This document shows, piece by piece, positions 5,878-7,418 of a stretch of DNA of 7,418 nucleotides (the stretch's first letter is position 1; each line of letters begins with the position of its first letter). The stretch spans positions 1 to 7,418 of the forward strand of contig JBEAOO010000065.1 of assembly GCA_041164825.1 (NCBI GenBank), read 5' to 3'. The notes beneath the pieces were generated by a model that saw only the letters and a program-made list of their open reading frames with translations, made no database searches and was not told the DNA's origin. The DNA comes from JBEAOO01 sp041164825. GTDB taxonomy: Bacteria > Pseudomonadota > Gammaproteobacteria > Burkholderiales > Burkholderiaceae_C. The position numbers and the translations under genes are program-made.

Positions 5878-6767
5878 CGGATGTCTCCTTGCGATTGCAC
5901 GATGCCGACCTTGCCGAAGTTCACGTCCTTCTTGCTGATGGGCTCCAGCGCCGGGGCGTTGGGGCAGACGTCGACGCGGGTGATGCGTGGCGCGGCCCAC
6001 TGCACGGCGTTGGCCAGCACGCGCTGGATGTTGGCGTCCTTGTAGGTCGGGTAGGCCTCGTGGCCGGGGCGGAAGTAGAAGATGCGGCCGTGGCCGCGCT
6101 GCCAGCACAGGCCAGAGCGGAACACCTCACCGCCCTCGAACCACGAGATGAACACGGTTTCGTCCGGCGCCGGCACGTCAAAGCGCTCGCCGTACATCTC
6201 CTCGTACGGCAGCTCGAAGTACTCGCCCAAACCGGCCGCGATCGGGTGCGAGGGCTCGACCACCCAGATGCGCTCTTTCTCGTCGGCCTCGCGCCACTTG
6301 AGCGAGCAGTTGGTGCCCAGCATGCGGCGGAAGATTTTGCTGAAGTGGCCCGAGTGCAGCACGATCAGGCCCATGCCTTCGAGCACGCGGCGCTGCACGC
6401 GCTCGACGATGGCGTCCGCCACCTGGTCATGCGCCCGGTGGCCCCACCAGATCAGCACGTCGCAGCCAGCCAGTCGCTCTTCGCTCAGACCATGCTCAGG
6501 CTGGTCAAGCGTCGCGGTCGAAACCTCCAGCGGCAGCGCACCGGGGTTGAGCGCGGGCGTGTCGCGCAGCGCCTGGGCGATGACCGCGTGCAGGCCGTCG
6601 GGATAGATCGCCTGGACGGCGGGGTTTTCGCGTTCGTGCTGGAATTCGTTCCAGACGATGACAGAAATCTTGGTTTCACGGTGGGCATCCGAAGCGGGGT
6701 TGGAAGCGTGGGTGGGCAGGTTGCAGGCCAACAGCGTAGGCAATTCCAGCGTCTGATCCAAGTTCAA
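5874..6767 (-). CDS. thuA: ThuA-like protein (trehalose utilisation family, glutamine amidotransferase-like fold)
   Basis: Residues about 34-262 match the ThuA family closely: VIVWNEFQHE (36-45), IYPDGLH (54-60), LDQPEHGLSE (87-96), the WWGH loop (107-110), MGLIVLHSGHFSK (132-144), EEMYGERF (189-196), ETVFISWFEGGEVFRSG (203-219) and FRPGHEAYPTY (232-242). ThuA proteins have a class I amidotransferase-like fold without its usual catalytic role. In rhizobia thuA works with thuB in trehalose, maltitol and sucrose use by way of 3-keto sugars. A C-terminal extension of about 35 residues follows the family core. The start is uncertain. The frame opens at a TAG at 6771-6773, the first possible codon is TTG at 6767, and there is no in-frame ATG until residue 132. 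About 33 residues before the conserved start are unlike the family. An out-of-frame ATG lies at 6688 (see findings). It is the first gene of the operon, divergent from an AraC gene. Confidence 0.85.
   Translation of the reverse strand: MNLDQTLELPTLLACNLPTHASNPASDAHRETKISVIVWNEFQHERENPAVQAIYPDGLHAVIAQALRDTPALNPGALPLEVSTATLDQPEHGLSEERLAGCDVLIWWGHRAHDQVADAIVERVQRRVLEGMGLIVLHSGHFSKIFRRMLGTNCSLKWREADEKERIWVVEPSHPIAAGLGEYFELPYEEMYGERFDVPAPDETVFISWFEGGEVFRSGLCWQRGHGRIFYFRPGHEAYPTYKDANIQRVLANAVQWAAPRITRVDVCPNAPALEPISKKDVNFGKVGIVQSQGDIR
5885..5890 (-). promoter_or_regulatory. Ribosome binding site that sets the GTG start of the oxidoreductase gene
   Basis: On the minus strand AAGGAG stands 7 nt before the GTG at 5877, inside the last codons of the thuA-like gene. 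There is no in-frame ATG near the Rossmann fold start, so this site decides the start. It also shows the two genes share one transcript. Confidence 0.8.
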
Positions 6768-6787
6768 GCACTAGCAGAATTCCGACA
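6742..6787. promoter_or_regulatory. Presumed divergent control region of the thuA operon and the AraC gene, with spaced AATTCC repeats
   Basis: Only 20 bp separate the TTG at 6767 from the AraC ATG at 6788, so promoters and operators must overlap what is otherwise read as the thuA 5' end. AATTCC occurs at 6742-6747 and again at 6778-6783, 36 bp apart in direct orientation, and the second overlaps the region just before the AraC start. On the minus strand TTGGAT and TACGCT stand 17 nt apart, a weak match to a sigma-70 promoter for thuA. No good Shine-Dalgarno precedes the AraC ATG. Confidence 0.25.
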
Positions 6788-7418
6788 ATGATGCGAAAAA
6801 ACCTGGAGTCCGCGCTGACCACCGCCTTGGCCGCGGCACAGGCCGGTCAGCTCGTCGTCCACCGACCGCAGCACCTGGGCGAGCCGCAGTCCCGTGGCGA
6901 CGGGCACTTCCACCTGACGCCCGAACTGTTCGTGCAGGTCGAGGGCTGGACCGATTTCCGCTTCCCGCACGGCGGCTGTCGGCTGGCGGCGGGCGAGGTG
7001 CTGATCGTGCCGCCGCAGTTGCGCCATGACGAGCATGTGGGGGCAGCGGGTGGGGCGGTGTTCCGCAACGTGGTGGTGAACACGGCAGGCCCGACGCTGA
7101 TGTGCCACCTCGCGCACGAGCACAGCCCCGGCAGCCCCGGCATTGCCCACCTCGAAACCCGCCACCACGCGCAGGCCGCCCGCATCGACGACTGGCTCTT
7201 CCACGCCTCGCAAAGCCCGTCCGACCCGGCGCAGCCCTGGGCCGATGCGCAGGCGCGGGCCTTGGTGGCAGCGGCGCTGGCGGGGGTGCTGCTCGCGCTG
7301 AACGCCTCGGAAGACGACGCCCGCCGCGAGCCGCCGCTGATCGCCCGGCTGCGCGTGTTGATCCAGAACCAGTTGGGCGACCACACGCTGAGCGTGCGGC
7401 GACTGGCCGAGCAATCCG
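6788..7418 (+). CDS. AraC-family transcriptional regulator with N-terminal cupin domain, cut by the window edge
   Basis: The frame from the ATG at 6788 stays open to the end, giving 210 complete codons. The N-terminal half (about 38-110) reads as a cupin-type sensor: GHFHLTPELFVQVEG (39-53), HGGCRLAAGEVLIVPP (61-76) and LRHDEH (78-83) are the usual order of strands and the His-containing loop that often bind sugars in AraC regulators. A helical linker follows. At 184-210 the first DNA-binding helices begin (LIARLRVLIQNQLGDHTLSV, then RRLAEQS), where the sequence ends; the two helix-turn-helix units would lie just outside. A second ATG at 6791 is an equal start candidate. It is divergent from the thuA operon and is its most likely regulator, by position. 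Confidence 0.85.
   Translation, partial: MMRKNLESALTTALAAAQAGQLVVHRPQHLGEPQSRGDGHFHLTPELFVQVEGWTDFRFPHGGCRLAAGEVLIVPPQLRHDEHVGAAGGAVFRNVVVNTAGPTLMCHLAHEHSPGSPGIAHLETRHHAQAARIDDWLFHASQSPSDPAQPWADAQARALVAAALAGVLLALNASEDDARREPPLIARLRVLIQNQLGDHTLSVRRLAEQS

Noticed and set aside
4696..6045. A 449-codon plus-strand open frame opposite the Gfo/Idh/MocA gene
   Set aside because: Antisense shadow of a well-recognised enzyme; no recognisable domain in the translation.
5850..6791. A 313-codon plus-strand open frame opposite the thuA-like gene
   Set aside because: Antisense shadow with no domain; the minus-strand frame matches ThuA along its length.

Overview
The window reads as chromosomal DNA from a high-GC betaproteobacterium. 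The best guess is Burkholderiales, Comamonadaceae-like. This rests on strong G/C bias at third codon positions, a FliA-type sigma factor that looks betaproteobacterial, and the mix of AraC, SDR, GGDEF and ThuA genes. The genus is an inference. No mobile element, tRNA, rRNA, CRISPR array or phage gene was seen.

Left part (1-1400): the first 90 residues of an NAD(P)-dependent short-chain dehydrogenase lie on the minus strand and run off the left edge. A 180-bp spacer rich in small inverted repeats separates it from a divergent plus-strand AraC-type regulator, which carries a C-terminal GyrI-like effector-binding domain. A near-perfect ribosome binding site and ATG sit exactly at the domain junction of this regulator, so the effector domain may also be made alone.

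Middle part (1400-3540): an isolated, divergent FliA-like (sigma-28) gene lies on the plus strand. Its leader holds a candidate terminator with competing pairings, a strong Shine-Dalgarno sequence in front of a three-codon ORF, and a chain of overlapping start/stop codons leading into the sigma factor. It converges on a minus-strand PAS-GGDEF diguanylate cyclase with intact catalytic and inhibitory motifs. Sigma-28 and c-di-GMP both bear on the motile/sessile switch, but a functional link between these two genes is only an inference.

Right part (3536-7418): a tight three-gene minus-strand operon, thuA-like, Gfo/Idh/MocA oxidoreductase, and YbjJ-like MFS transporter. The spacing is a 4-bp overlap and then 5 bp. 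A cupin-AraC regulator reads divergently from its upstream end and is cut by the right edge. The set resembles a sugar-catabolism cassette of the ThuA/ThuB (3-keto-disaccharide) kind, with transporter, oxidoreductase, ThuA-fold enzyme and local regulator. The substrate cannot be read from the sequence. The thuA gene has no in-frame ATG near its conserved start.

Most of the window is ordinary accessory metabolism and regulation. The most unusual signals are the internal start in the AraC-GyrI gene and the leader of the fliA-like gene.
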